Positions 1-8,266 are shown, counted from the first letter of the stretch. The stretch: DNA of 19,045 nt from an uncultured Thermomicrobiales bacterium (GCA_902806375.1 CADCWK010000363.1:1-19045); one strand, 5' to 3'. Numbers and translations are program-made. The notes: a model not told the origin generated them from the letters alone.

Positions 1-2668
1 CAAGGGTGTACGTCTCGCCGTCCCGCGGCGGGCGTGGGTGGCCCCCAAACGTGTAACCGTTCTTGCTGTTCCCCCCGAAGTTGCCGAGGAGTTCCAGGGT
101 GATGGTCGCCGATCCGCCATCGCCCGGAGGTCCCGTCGCTTCGAGCGACCGGATCGCGACCCGTGGGCCGTAGAGCAATTGTTTCGGAGTTGGCGTATGG
201 AGGTGGCGTTCAGCCTCGGGGAGGCGACTGTCCGACGTCAGGCGCTCATAGAGGACCGCCCGGTCAGCGTCATGCAGATCCGAGGTGGCAAGCAGTTCGG
301 CGACGTCGGCTCCGTCTCCCTCGAGGGTGACGCGGAAACGGAGCGGGTGGTCGGTCAGCGACCACTGGAACTGCTTGTTCTCCTCAGCGGTGAGCTTGTC
401 GCCGCTGCGGGTGCGCTCCTCGCGGGCGTCGAAACGCTCGCGCGCGATGGCCAGCGCCTCGCGCACGTCCGACTCCTGGTCGCTGTCGTGGAACGACGTC
501 ACCCAGCCCTGCCCCATCGCCATCCGCCGCTCGGGTTCGATCTGGCGGACACGGCGCCACTGGGCCATCTCGACGTGACGCTCGATCTGGAGAAACTCCA
601 GCAGCGCCTCGCCCAGCCCATGCGCCTTCGACTCGAAGTTGTCGAGGTCCGGGAGGTCGAACGGCGTCTTGCCCGCGTCCCGGTTGGGCGACAGCTTGCC
701 GGAGAGGAACCGCAACGCGTCCAGCCGACGCTCGACCAGCCCGACGAAGTCATCACGCGTCGGGACCAGGTACGGCGCGACTGTATCGCGATCACCGTCG
801 GGCCGTGTCTCGAGCTTGCCCCAGACACCGTAGGCATACTCCAGGGGGATCCCGGAGCGGAACCGGGCCCGTCGCATGAACCAGGCGCCCGGCTCGTCCC
901 CCTCGCCGGGAAGGCGGCCGAAGTAGTCGAACGTCCGGGCGTGGAACAGCTTCCGGAACGGTCGAGGATCGTTCCAGTCGAATCCCTGGAAGCTGGCCGC
1001 CCGGTAGAGCGACTGAGCGATCAGGGGCAGATTGCGCCGGTCGCGGATCTCGTCCGCGAGCTGCGTGACCAACGGCGAGTCGTAGGCGGCCGGTTGGGTG
1101 ACGAAGTCGTAGAGTGCCGTCGCGCCGAAGACCTCCTGGAGGTGCCGGGACAACCCGTCGAGGAGATCGCCCATCTCCTTGCCGCTGAAGAAGACGAGGT
1201 GGATCGGCGCCCTGCGTTCGCCCGTCGCCGGGTCTGGCGCAGCGAGCCCGGCGATGGCCGCGACGACCCGTGCCGCCCAGCGCCCGACGATGGCCCGCTC
1301 AGCCAGGGGATCATCCGGCGGCCCGTCCGTCATCTCGATGACCGACTCTTCGCGGACCGGCTCGCCTCCCTCGCAGGCGACGACGCGGGCAGCGAGCAGG
1401 TAGAGCCGCTCGTTCAGATAGTCGGTCTGAGCGTCGATGTAGACCCAGACGAGGTTCGAATGGACAGCGGCGCTCACGAGTGGGAGCGAACCTGCCCCCC
1501 CGCCCGGGATGAACGGCAGGCTCGCCTGGTCGTCACCCTGATCGCGCCGGTAGGCGTGTGCCCGGACGATCAGCTCGTCGAGCCGGGACCCGACTGGCGG
1601 CCGCCCAGCCAGTAGCCGGACGGTCGCCTCCGAGCCCGGCTGCGTGACGAGGCGAACACGCGGCCCCGCGCCATCGGCCGGACGCTCCTCCAGCCGCTTG
1701 AGCCCGGCCAGCGCGGCGGTCGTCCGGACCCCGGCCCGGATCAGCTGGGCCTTCTCGACACCGGTCATGAAGGGGATCAGCGAGAGGTCGTCGTGCTCAG
1801 CCGACCACTTCATGCAGAACTCGTTGAACCGGCAGCCATCGCAGACATCGGCCAGATGGTATGGGACGTCGCCGAACGGCAGGCTGGCCACCTCCTCGGC
1901 CATCGAGCCGGGCTTGCTCACCAGGTCCTCGACCGCGGCGCTCAGCGCCTCGCGGTCCGCGACCAGGGCGAGTCCGGCGACGTCGGTCCCGAAGGTCTGC
2001 CGGGCGACGTCACGGTCACGGGCGACCTGCAGCGCCAGTTCGGGCTCGAGCGTCAGCCGGTCGGCATCCGAGGGACGATAGAGCACGCCGAGGTCGAGCC
2101 GCTCGACCCGGACATCGTCTGCCGCGAGGACGGCCGAGATCATCGCGGCGTAGAAGGCGACCTGGAGCTGATGCTCCAACCGCGGACGAGTCGAACTCTT
2201 GATGTCCGCGACGAGGATCGAGAGCCGCCCGGCGCGATCCCGCCGGAGCAGGATCAGATCGGCGTCGCCTCGCAGGTCCCAGGTACCGAGTGGAGCTCGG
2301 AGACGGGTCTGGAAAAGGACGGTCCGGCTGTCGGCGGGCAGCCGTCGCGCGGCGTTGACCAGGTCCTGGTTGTCCGCCTCGCGTCGGGCGGCATTCTCGC
2401 CCTGGCCCAATCGCCGGGACGGCATCTGACCGCCGATCGCCTGTTCGACCTGGTGCTCAAACGCCAGGCCGGTACTGGTCAGGAGCGGGGTCAGACCCTG
2501 GTCCAGGACTCCGTATTCCCTGAGGACGTTAGGACCAGGTCGCCGCTCCAGCAGCATCAGGCGGAGGAACCGCTGGCAGTTGCCCTGCCGGATGAAATGG
2601 GAGATATCGGTCGGGGACATCCGGCGGTGACCATCGGCGGTCACCGGCACGTCGAATCTCATCGTCAT
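1..2668 (-). CDS. RecB-family Fe-S nuclease, TM0106/YprB-like, probably a nuclease-helicase fusion (3' end outside window)
   Basis: The frame stays open for 889 codons and runs off the left edge, so the C-terminus is missing. The N-terminal ~290 residues form a PD-(D/E)XK nuclease: GDAD at 134-137, ADIKSS at 154-159 and a Q167...Y173 motif IV. Cys31 together with C276-X2-C279-X5-C285 is the split four-cysteine Fe-S cluster arrangement known from Cas4 and AddB. A helix-hairpin-helix-like stretch follows at ~299-323, and from ~405 an RNase H-like region (VWVYIDAQTD, then FFSG) as in TM0106/YprB proteins. Family members often continue into a superfamily 1 DNA helicase; that would lie beyond base 1 and is inference. 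Likely role is DNA end processing or repair, in the cytoplasm. The start is uncertain: ATG at 2668, ATG at 2662 and in-frame ATG at 2704 are all possible, none with a strong ribosome binding site. It lies 135 bases downstream of the zinc-ribbon gene, with a hairpin between them. Confidence 0.85.
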   Translation of the reverse strand, partial: MTMRFDVPVTADGHRRMSPTDISHFIRQGNCQRFLRLMLLERRPGPNVLREYGVLDQGLTPLLTSTGLAFEHQVEQAIGGQMPSRRLGQGENAARREADNQDLVNAARRLPADSRTVLFQTRLRAPLGTWDLRGDADLILLRRDRAGRLSILVADIKSSTRPRLEHQLQVAFYAAMISAVLAADDVRVERLDLGVLYRPSDADRLTLEPELALQVARDRDVARQTFGTDVAGLALVADREALSAAVEDLVSKPGSMAEEVASLPFGDVPYHLADVCDGCRFNEFCMKWSAEHDDLSLIPFMTGVEKAQLIRAGVRTTAALAGLKRLEERPADGAGPRVRLVTQPGSEATVRLLAGRPPVGSRLDELIVRAHAYRRDQGDDQASLPFIPGGGAGSLPLVSAAVHSNLVWVYIDAQTDYLNERLYLLAARVVACEGGEPVREESVIEMTDGPPDDPLAERAIVGRWAARVVAAIAGLAAPDPATGERRAPIHLVFFSGKEMGDLLDGLSRHLQEVFGATALYDFVTQPAAYDSPLVTQLADEIRDRRNLPLIAQSLYRAASFQGFDWNDPRPFRKLFHARTFDYFGRLPGEGDEPGAWFMRRARFRSGIPLEYAYGVWGKLETRPDGDRDTVAPYLVPTRDDFVGLVERRLDALRFLSGKLSPNRDAGKTPFDLPDLDNFESKAHGLGEALLEFLQIERHVEMAQWRRVRQIEPERRMAMGQGWVTSFHDSDQESDVREALAIARERFDAREERTRSGDKLTAEENKQFQWSLTDHPLRFRVTLEGDGADVAELLATSDLHDADRAVLYERLTSDSRLPEAERHLHTPTPKQLLYGPRVAIRSLEATGPPGDGGSATITLELLGNFGGNSKNGYTFGGHPRPPRDGETYTL

Positions 2669-2749
2669 CCGTCCCACTCTGGAATTCAACAGCGCCGCCG
2701 ACATCCTGTCCCGGCTGATGATACGACGGGGCCATCCGATCCAACGGAA

Positions 2750-2779
2750 CGGCCCGTCTCCGGGTCCGGAGACGGGCCG
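2750..2779 (-). terminator. Perfect 14-bp inverted repeat, likely terminator of the zinc-ribbon gene
   Basis: CGGCCCGTCTCCGG and its exact reverse complement are separated by only GT. The repeat sits 24 bases past the stop of the zinc-ribbon protein gene and before the nuclease gene. On the minus strand it is followed by TTCCGTTGG, a poor U tract, so termination may be partial and allow read-through. Confidence 0.6.
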
Positions 2780-2803
2780 ATTAGATCCTCGGTTGACGGG
2801 AGT

Positions 2804-3586
2804 CTAGTCGCCGTCGGCTCGCATCGGGACGCGTTCCTGCGCCTCGCGGGTATCAATAACGGTCGTCGCGGCCGTGGCGTCGCTCGTCGCCGGCCGCTGG
2901 AACCGGCCCCGACGCGGCTGCTCCGAGGAATCCTCGTCGGGGCGATGGGCACGCCCACCGACCACCGTCAGGCGGCTGTTCGATTCCTGCCGGGCAACGG
3001 CCCGCCGGGCGACCAGATCGCCGACCGTCGTCGCCGCAACCTCCGGGACGGTCGGAGCCGCCCGTTCGGGAACCGCCACCGGAACCGGGCCAGCGGCAGC
3101 CGGTCGGGTCCAGCGGGCGGCCGGAGCCTCGACCTGGTCGGCCGCGTCACGGCCGGACTGAGTCGCGGCGCAGTACGGGCAGAGCGACCAGCGCAGGTCG
3201 ACGAGCCGGTCGCAACTGTGGCAGTTGTCACGGAGCTGGGTGTGGCAGTGCGGGCAGAGGACGAAATCCTCGGAGACGTAGTGCTGACAGCTCGGGCAGA
3301 GCGGCAACTCCTCGAGATCCTGCAGGAGGTACTCCTCCTCCAGCGACTTCTGGAATGCCGAATCGAGCGTGTCCTTGGGCCGGAGCACCAGGTACAGCGG
3401 GATGCCAAGGAACGGGAACAGGACCACCAGCAAGGTCGAGAAGATCTGGGTGACGACGCTGCGGCTCCGCGACTCGATGTCGCGATAGGCCCAGATGATG
3501 CTGACGAACCACAGCACGGCCAGGTAGGCCCCGATCAGTGCCACGAAGATCTGGGCACCTCGCGCGAGCACTTCCTCGATCGCCAT
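2804..3586 (-). CDS. Membrane-anchored double zinc-ribbon protein
   Basis: A 260-residue protein with two hydrophobic helices near the N-terminus (about 11-34 and 44-68). Two zinc ribbons follow, with cysteine pairs at 97/100, 111/114, 122/125 and 136/139, the DZANK-type arrangement. The last ~120 residues are Ala/Pro/Arg-rich and probably disordered. It is therefore likely an inner-membrane protein with its ribbons and tail on one face of the membrane; the partner is unknown. ATG 3586 is chosen because GGAAAGGGG lies ~7 bases upstream; an in-frame ATG at 3607 lies upstream of that ribosome site. The frame stays open far upstream across darA and tmk, but that part is antisense-like noise. It is 86 bases downstream of the c-di-AMP receptor gene on the same strand. 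Enzymatic function is not evident. Confidence 0.85.
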   Translation of the reverse strand: MAIEEVLARGAQIFVALIGAYLAVLWFVSIIWAYRDIESRSRSVVTQIFSTLLVVLFPFLGIPLYLVLRPKDTLDSAFQKSLEEEYLLQDLEELPLCPSCQHYVSEDFVLCPHCHTQLRDNCHSCDRLVDLRWSLCPYCAATQSGRDAADQVEAPAARWTRPAAAGPVPVAVPERAAPTVPEVAATTVGDLVARRAVARQESNSRLTVVGGRAHRPDEDSSEQPRRGRFQRPATSDATAATTVIDTREAQERVPMRADGD

Positions 3587-3672
3587 GCCAGCCCCTTTCC
3601 GTTTCATGTGAGCGGCATCAGCCCGTGGCTGCACCGTAGGTATCATGCCGAACCCGACAGGCCAGGCTGGAC

Positions 3673-4035
3673 TCAGGCGATCCGTTCGTACCGCGCGACA
3701 TCGAAGATGAGCAGGGTCGCGCCGCCGACCGCGACGGGCAGTGGCTCGTTGACGTAGACATCGACCGGTTCCGCCAGTGGCATGACCGGGTTGGCGACCC
3801 GGCTCTCCGCCTGGCAGGCCACCTGGATGATACGCAAGGCATCGGCCAGGTATGTCTCCTGAACGCCCACGAAGAGTGTCGCGTTTCGCTCCTGGAGAAA
3901 ACCACCCTGGCTGTCGACCAGCGTCGCGTGGAACCCACGCGCCACCAGCGCCCCGAGCGCCGCGTCGCTGTCGTGACCCTGGATGACCGCGATGATCAGC
4001 TTCATCCCGTCGCCGGGCCGGAGGGCCGTCGTCAT
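3673..4035 (-). CDS. darA: Cyclic-di-AMP receptor, PII-like (DarA/PstA family)
   Basis: A 120-residue protein whose core from MKLIIAVIQGHD (residue 11 on) matches the PII-like c-di-AMP receptor family (DarA/PstA, formerly YaaQ/DUF970). The GGFL turn at residues 44-47, the following NATLFVGV strand and a C-terminal ATLLIFDV strand are family features. These proteins are small trimeric cytoplasmic sensors that bind c-di-AMP; their downstream targets are largely unknown. The start at 4035 is supported by the ATGA overlap with the tmk stop, which implies translational coupling. An internal ATG at 4005 would give the usual ~110-residue family length and cannot be excluded. Linkage of this gene to tmk is known from Firmicutes. 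No diadenylate cyclase is visible in this window. Confidence 0.9.
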   Translation of the reverse strand: MTTALRPGDGMKLIIAVIQGHDSDAALGALVARGFHATLVDSQGGFLQERNATLFVGVQETYLADALRIIQVACQAESRVANPVMPLAEPVDVYVNEPLPVAVGGATLLIFDVARYERIA

Positions 4036-4727
4036 GGTCTCCCTGTCTCGACGGCCTGGTGCGGGACACGCCGATCCGAGGTGCGCCGGTTCCGGAGCAC
4101 TGAACGGACAGTGTCGCCGATCGCGGCCGCGACAGCAACCGGCGGCCGGCCCGCGTCAACGATAACCCAGGTCGAGCCCTCGGCGGCGGCCAGCCGGTGA
4201 TAGGTCGCCCGGACGCGCTCGTGGAACGCTTCCGACTCGGCGTCCATCCGGTTGGGTGTATCGCCCTCGCCGTCGCCGAACCGCCGGTCCAGGCCGTCCC
4301 GGACAGGCAAATCGAGGAGGAGTGTGAGGTCCGGCCGGAGCCCACCGGTCGCCAGCTCCTGCGCGGCGGTGAGGGCGTCCGCGTCAAGCCCCCGTCCCCC
4401 ACCCTGGTAGGCGAGCGTCGAGCCGGTGAACCGGTCGCAGATGACGACCCTGCCCGCGTCGAGGGCCGGCCGGATGAGCCGATCGACGTGGTCGGCGCGG
4501 GCGGCCGTGAACAGGAGCGCCTCGGTCGCCGCCGACATCGGGACGCCGCCGGACTCCGCGTGCCGCAGGACGAGTCCGCGGACGGCCTCGGCCAGCGGCG
4601 TGCCGCCCGGTTCGCGGGTCAGCACGACATCATGGCCCTCGGACCGGAGATCCTCGGCCAGGCGCCGTGCCTGGGTCGTCTTGCCGGCTCCCTCCGGACC
4701 CTCGAAGCTGACGAACAGTCCCTGCAT
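4032..4727 (-). CDS. tmk: Thymidylate kinase (dTMP kinase)
   Basis: Phosphorylates dTMP to dTDP for DNA synthesis in the cytoplasm. The 231-residue protein starts with a P-loop (FEGPEGAGKTTQ, residues 8-19), followed by the TREPGGTPLAE motif and the DR motif in ICDRFTGSTLAYQ. A lid-region segment (LDRRFGDGEGDTPNRM) follows, with Arg residues placed as in bacterial Tmk. ATG 4727 puts only seven residues before the conserved FEG and fits the family length. In-frame ATGs at 4748 and 4775 are alternatives; the latter has GGGGTGA six bases upstream and would add 16 residues. The stop overlaps the darA start (ATGA). A 163-base gap separates it from the upstream R3H/AAA gene on the same strand. Confidence 0.96.
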   Translation of the reverse strand: MQGLFVSFEGPEGAGKTTQARRLAEDLRSEGHDVVLTREPGGTPLAEAVRGLVLRHAESGGVPMSAATEALLFTAARADHVDRLIRPALDAGRVVICDRFTGSTLAYQGGGRGLDADALTAAQELATGGLRPDLTLLLDLPVRDGLDRRFGDGEGDTPNRMDAESEAFHERVRATYHRLAAAEGSTWVIVDAGRPPVAVAAAIGDTVRSVLRNRRTSDRRVPHQAVETGRP

Positions 4728-4890
4728 ACCGGCCCGTGCCACTCCCATCCCGCTGGATCGACCGCGTCGCACCATGACGTCACCCCACGACGGTGGAGTC
4801 GTCTGATCTACGACACCACCGACGTGGGGAGTTCTCCCGGTCTCGCCCGGGGGCTGGAAGACGACAGCCTCCGGGCGGACGTGGTGCGGG

Positions 4891-6963
4891 TTACTGCATC
4901 CCGAGCCGGAACAGCTCGACGTGGCGGTAGGGTTCACGGCCCCGGCTACGGCTGCCGAGGTTGTACCGGTCCGCCAGCTGATGCTGGAGCCGGCGGACGT
5001 AGGCGCCCTGTGGGGCGAGCGAGATCGGGGGTGAGCCGCCCATGATGTGAGCGATCGCGTCCTCGGCCTCGATCATCGCCCGCGTCACGACGTCGTCGCT
5101 GGCCTTGGGGGCCGGCGCCGCGTCGTCGGAGAAGTTCGAGGGGAGATCCTCGTCATCCCATTCGGCGGCGTCGAGTTCGGCGGCCCGGTCCGAGACGGTC
5201 TCCATCCGGCGGGTCGGCATGGGAGTCCGGCGGGCGGCGGCGAAGGGGAACAGCCCGGCGAGGACGTTCTCCATCTGGGTCTCGGTGTTGGAGCGCATCA
5301 CGTAGACAGGCGTCCCGCGGCTCTCCGCGTCCCGGAGCGACTGCGGCTTGCGCCGGTAGTAGTTCTTGAGGGTGACGACCATGTCCGACTCGCGCAGGTC
5401 TCGGACGATGGTTGCCGGCACGCCCAGTTGCTGGATAGCCGATTCCAGGCGGTTCCGGCTGATCCCGAACGGGTAGAGCCGGAGCGGCTTGCTCTCGGTG
5501 CCGCGGCCACGGGGGAACGACGGGGCGAACTCGACGGGTTCGGGCAGGTCCCGGCCCTCGAACTCGTCGATCGTCACATCGGGCGCCTCGGCTCGACCGC
5601 CGGTCGCGGCCCGGAGCGTCGGCAGGGTGATCGGGGCGGGTGGTGCGCTGGCCACCGACACCCGGAGGTCCGTGTCGCTGCGACCGGACCGGGGCTGGCG
5701 GGTGCTGAGATCGACGATGCCGGAGGCGGCGCCATTCCCGCCACCACCACCGCCGCGCCGGCCGGACATGAACTGCCCACCGGGCCGCTGCTGGGGCTGG
5801 GCCGGGTCGCGGCGGGTCTCGTCGCGGTTGCTGAACTCCAGCTCACCGCGCTCGTTCCGCCGCCGGATCTCCGAGCGGGGGGCGACGCCCCGGAGGATGC
5901 CGTCGACCGTGGTGGCGACGTCTCGGTGGACGGCGACCTCGTCGCGGCTGACGATCTCGACCATGATCCCGAAGGTCGGCGGGCCCTTGCGCTCCAGGAT
6001 CGACTTCTGGGTGCCGCGCCGGCGGGCCTCCTCGTCGGAGAGCGTCACCGACTGGATCCCGCCGATCAGGTCCGACAGCGTCGGGTTGAGCATCAGGTTC
6101 TCGAGCGTGTTGCCGTGGGCCGTGCCGATGAGCTGGACACCGCGCTCGGCGATCGTCCGGGCGGCGCCAGCCTCGAGTTCCGTCCCGATCTCATCGATGA
6201 CGATGACCTCGGGCATGTGGTTCTCGACGGCCTCGATCATGACCCCGTGCTGCTGGTTGGGCGTCGGGACCTGCATCCGGCGGGCGCGGCCGATGGCCGG
6301 GTGCGGGATATCGCCGTCGCCGGCGATCTCGTTGCTGGTATCGACGATGACGACGCGCTTGCGGTACTCGTCGGCGAGGACCCGGGCGGTCTCGCGGAGC
6401 ATGGTCGTCTTGCCGACGCCGGGCCGGCCGAGCAGGAGCACGCTCTCGCCCGACTCGATCAGGTCGCTGATGATCTGGATGGTGCCGAAGACGGCACGGC
6501 CGATCCGGCAGGTCAGCCCGACGATCTCGCCCTTGCGGTTGCGGATGGCCGAGATCCGGTGGAGCGTCCGCTCGATCCCGGCCCGGTTGTCGTCGCCGAA
6601 CTGCCCGATGTGCCCGGCGACGAGTTCGAGGTCGTCGCGGGTCACGTCTCGGTCAGTCAGCATCAGCTCGCCGTGCTGGAAGCGGGCTTCGGGTCGGCGC
6701 CCGAGGTCGAGGATGAGTTCGACGAGACCGCCCAGCTCGTGCTGGTCGTCCAGCCCGCGGATCGGCTCGGAGATGTCAGGCGGGAGGGCGTCGAGGAGAT
6801 CGTTCAGGTTGTCGGTGACGGCGACGTCCTGGGTGGTTTCGGGTCGGACGACGAGACGCTCGTCGTCGGCATGTGCGATCCCGGCGCCAGGGTCACTGGT
6901 CGGGACTGCCGCCAACGGCTGGGTCGACGGAGCCGGTGGATAGGTCTGCGGCATACTGCTCAC
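4891..6963 (-). CDS. R3H-domain AAA ATPase (Ycf45/SpoIIIAA-like)
   Basis: A 690-residue predicted single-stranded nucleic-acid-binding ATPase. Residues ~50-165 form the N-terminal family domain. The AAA domain follows: Walker A GRPGVGKTT at 179-187, DTSNEIAGDGDIPH at 208-221, Walker B VIVIDEIG at 253-260 and the sensor-like GTAHGNT at 280-286. Residues ~385-480 are a low-complexity Gly/Arg/Pro linker. A further conserved block follows (~500-600; YPFGISRNRLE, then a Y-Y-R-R-K region). The C-terminal ~60 residues carry the R3H motif (RRLQHQLADRYNL, with R-x3-H). The start is GTG 6963: GAGGTG lies six bases upstream, while the ATG at 6954 is badly spaced from it. The family occurs in cyanobacteria, Firmicutes and Chloroflexi; its exact substrate is unknown to me. 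It precedes tmk on the same strand. Confidence 0.92.
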   Translation of the reverse strand: MSSMPQTYPPAPSTQPLAAVPTSDPGAGIAHADDERLVVRPETTQDVAVTDNLNDLLDALPPDISEPIRGLDDQHELGGLVELILDLGRRPEARFQHGELMLTDRDVTRDDLELVAGHIGQFGDDNRAGIERTLHRISAIRNRKGEIVGLTCRIGRAVFGTIQIISDLIESGESVLLLGRPGVGKTTMLRETARVLADEYRKRVVIVDTSNEIAGDGDIPHPAIGRARRMQVPTPNQQHGVMIEAVENHMPEVIVIDEIGTELEAGAARTIAERGVQLIGTAHGNTLENLMLNPTLSDLIGGIQSVTLSDEEARRRGTQKSILERKGPPTFGIMVEIVSRDEVAVHRDVATTVDGILRGVAPRSEIRRRNERGELEFSNRDETRRDPAQPQQRPGGQFMSGRRGGGGGGNGAASGIVDLSTRQPRSGRSDTDLRVSVASAPPAPITLPTLRAATGGRAEAPDVTIDEFEGRDLPEPVEFAPSFPRGRGTESKPLRLYPFGISRNRLESAIQQLGVPATIVRDLRESDMVVTLKNYYRRKPQSLRDAESRGTPVYVMRSNTETQMENVLAGLFPFAAARRTPMPTRRMETVSDRAAELDAAEWDDEDLPSNFSDDAAPAPKASDDVVTRAMIEAEDAIAHIMGGSPPISLAPQGAYVRRLQHQLADRYNLGSRSRGREPYRHVELFRLGMQ

Positions 6964-7059
6964 TCACGACACCTCAACGCCTTGGGCCGACCGGTGCGGA
7001 CCGGCCGATGCTGCGCGGGATGACGCGACGAAGACGACGGACAGGCGGTAGGTGGACGA

Positions 7060-7083
7060 TGGCGCCGGCCTGACTCGGCGCCA
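7060..7083 (-). terminator. 8-bp hairpin after the GNAT-like gene
   Basis: TGGCGCCG and CGGCGCCA are exact complements around an 8-base loop, 16 bases past the stop of the gene ending at 7099. On the minus strand it is followed by TCGTCC, not a U run, so intrinsic termination is only possible, not certain. Confidence 0.35.
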
Positions 7084-7098
7084 CGGGACGACGACCGC

Positions 7099-8229
7099 TC
7101 AGGTCACGGTGTCGTCATGCGGCTGGGTCTGGAGGAACGTCGGAACGCGATGGGGCACCCCCTCCCGGACCTCGGCGAACGCCGGCACCACCTCGAAGAC
7201 GGGGAGCCGGATGTTGGCCGTCGTGTATTTGATCAGCAGGTCCTGCTCGTGGAGCGGGACCATGCCCCGCGCCACCAGCTTGGTCCGGATCTCCTGCTGG
7301 TAGCCCCGCACCGTCGCGTAGACACGCGCCGAGCGCCGGTCGGACAGCCAGGCAGCGACGCCGTCCAGGAGCGGATCGATCAACTCGGTTCGCTCGGGCA
7401 GGACGATCATCTCGACCGCGTGACCCGACGTACGGCTCACGATCCGGGCCATCGCGACGATGTGGTGCCCCTCCTCGATCACCAGCCCGTGGACGCCGAC
7501 GCTGGCCCGGTCCTCGGCCACGTCCCAGCGGTGACTGGTCAGCGCCTCGGCGTACTCGACCTGCCGGGGAACCGACGCGCTGTAGAGCTGCTGGACCGCC
7601 CACGTGTCCGAGGACTGCTGGGACCGCACCGTCGCCGGCATCCGGGCCGGCCCGAAGTCGGTCCCGACCAGCACCATCTCCGACGCGTACGGCCAGAAGC
7701 CGACTTCACGCAGCCCGGCCGCGCAGAACGCGCCCTGCGGGACGCGGGCGTAGAGCCGCTTGACGCCGTTGAGTCCGGCCAGGGTGATCCCGTAGCGGAT
7801 CAGCTCGTCGATCACCGGGATGGCATCGAACACGCCGACGGCCGCCCCGATGGCGTCCAGGCGCCAGCGCTGGTCGGGTCGCTGGGGCTGGAACATCGCG
7901 AAGCCGACGACACGGTCGCCCGTCCGCGCGACGATCACCCGTCGACGGGATCGCGGCCAGCGCAGCCGGGCCCGCAAGGCAGCACGGGATGGGCTGAACG
8001 GGACGAGCAACGACTCAGGCTGGTTGAGGAGTTCGATCCCGGGGAGCCGGAGCAGGTCGGGCAGGTCGCGGAGTTCGGGCGGCCCGACGGTCAGGGGGAG
8101 GGGGCGAAGACTCGACGCGCGTGGGGAGACCGATCGTTCCGGCCCGGAAGGACGTACCGCCGGATAGTTGCCGCTCCGGTCGTCCATCTTCGTCTCGCGG
8201 CGGAACCCGTCACCGGTTCGTCCCTGCAT
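7099..8229 (-). CDS. GNAT-fold-like protein, apparently two degenerate acetyltransferase units
   Basis: A 376-residue protein with two GNAT-like halves. In the first, RVVGFAMF (106-113) resembles a central strand, and the LREVGFWPYASEMVLVG segment (173-189) matches the end of a GNAT domain. The second half repeats the pattern: IVAMARIV, then LVARGMVPLHEQDLLIKY. Neither half shows the R/Q-x-x-G-x-G/A acetyl-CoA loop, so catalytic activity is doubtful. The first ~50 residues are Pro/Arg/Ser-rich and unstructured. ATG 8229 gives the longest frame. A candidate promoter (-10 at 8238-8243) would leave almost no leader, so ATG 8187 is a good alternative; neither has a strong ribosome binding site. 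The gene lies between recR and the R3H/AAA gene, all on the minus strand. The cellular role is unknown. Confidence 0.75.
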   Translation of the reverse strand: MQGRTGDGFRRETKMDDRSGNYPAVRPSGPERSVSPRASSLRPLPLTVGPPELRDLPDLLRLPGIELLNQPESLLVPFSPSRAALRARLRWPRSRRRVIVARTGDRVVGFAMFQPQRPDQRWRLDAIGAAVGVFDAIPVIDELIRYGITLAGLNGVKRLYARVPQGAFCAAGLREVGFWPYASEMVLVGTDFGPARMPATVRSQQSSDTWAVQQLYSASVPRQVEYAEALTSHRWDVAEDRASVGVHGLVIEEGHHIVAMARIVSRTSGHAVEMIVLPERTELIDPLLDGVAAWLSDRRSARVYATVRGYQQEIRTKLVARGMVPLHEQDLLIKYTTANIRLPVFEVVPAFAEVREGVPHRVPTFLQTQPHDDTVT

Positions 8230-8237
8230 ACCTGCGA

Positions 8238-8266
8238 AGTGTAGTCCTCTGGACCGTCGTCGACAA
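8238..8266 (-). promoter_or_regulatory. Candidate sigma-70-type promoter for the GNAT-like gene
   Basis: On the minus strand, TTGTCG and TACACT are separated by exactly 17 bases; each matches consensus at four of six positions. The predicted start site falls 2-3 bases before the ATG at 8229, which would make that ATG nearly leaderless or make 8187 the real start. Confidence 0.35.

Noticed and set aside
38..1615. 525-codon plus-strand open frame
   Set aside because: It is codon-aligned antisense to the Fe-S nuclease gene; its translation has no recognisable domain, while the minus-strand frame has nuclease motifs. The same applies to the plus-strand frame 1793-3757.
3587..4402. Long N-terminal extension of the zinc-ribbon protein
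   Set aside because: The open frame crosses darA and tmk in another frame, with no ribosome site or family similarity; the real start with GGAAAGGGG is at 3586.
4842..4852. Short GC hairpin between the R3H/AAA gene and tmk
   Set aside because: Only about five base pairs and no U tract; not enough to call a terminator.
5047..7023. 658-codon plus-strand open frame
   Set aside because: Antisense to the R3H/AAA ATPase gene; Asp/Gly/Arg/Val-rich composition typical of a GC-driven shadow, no motif.
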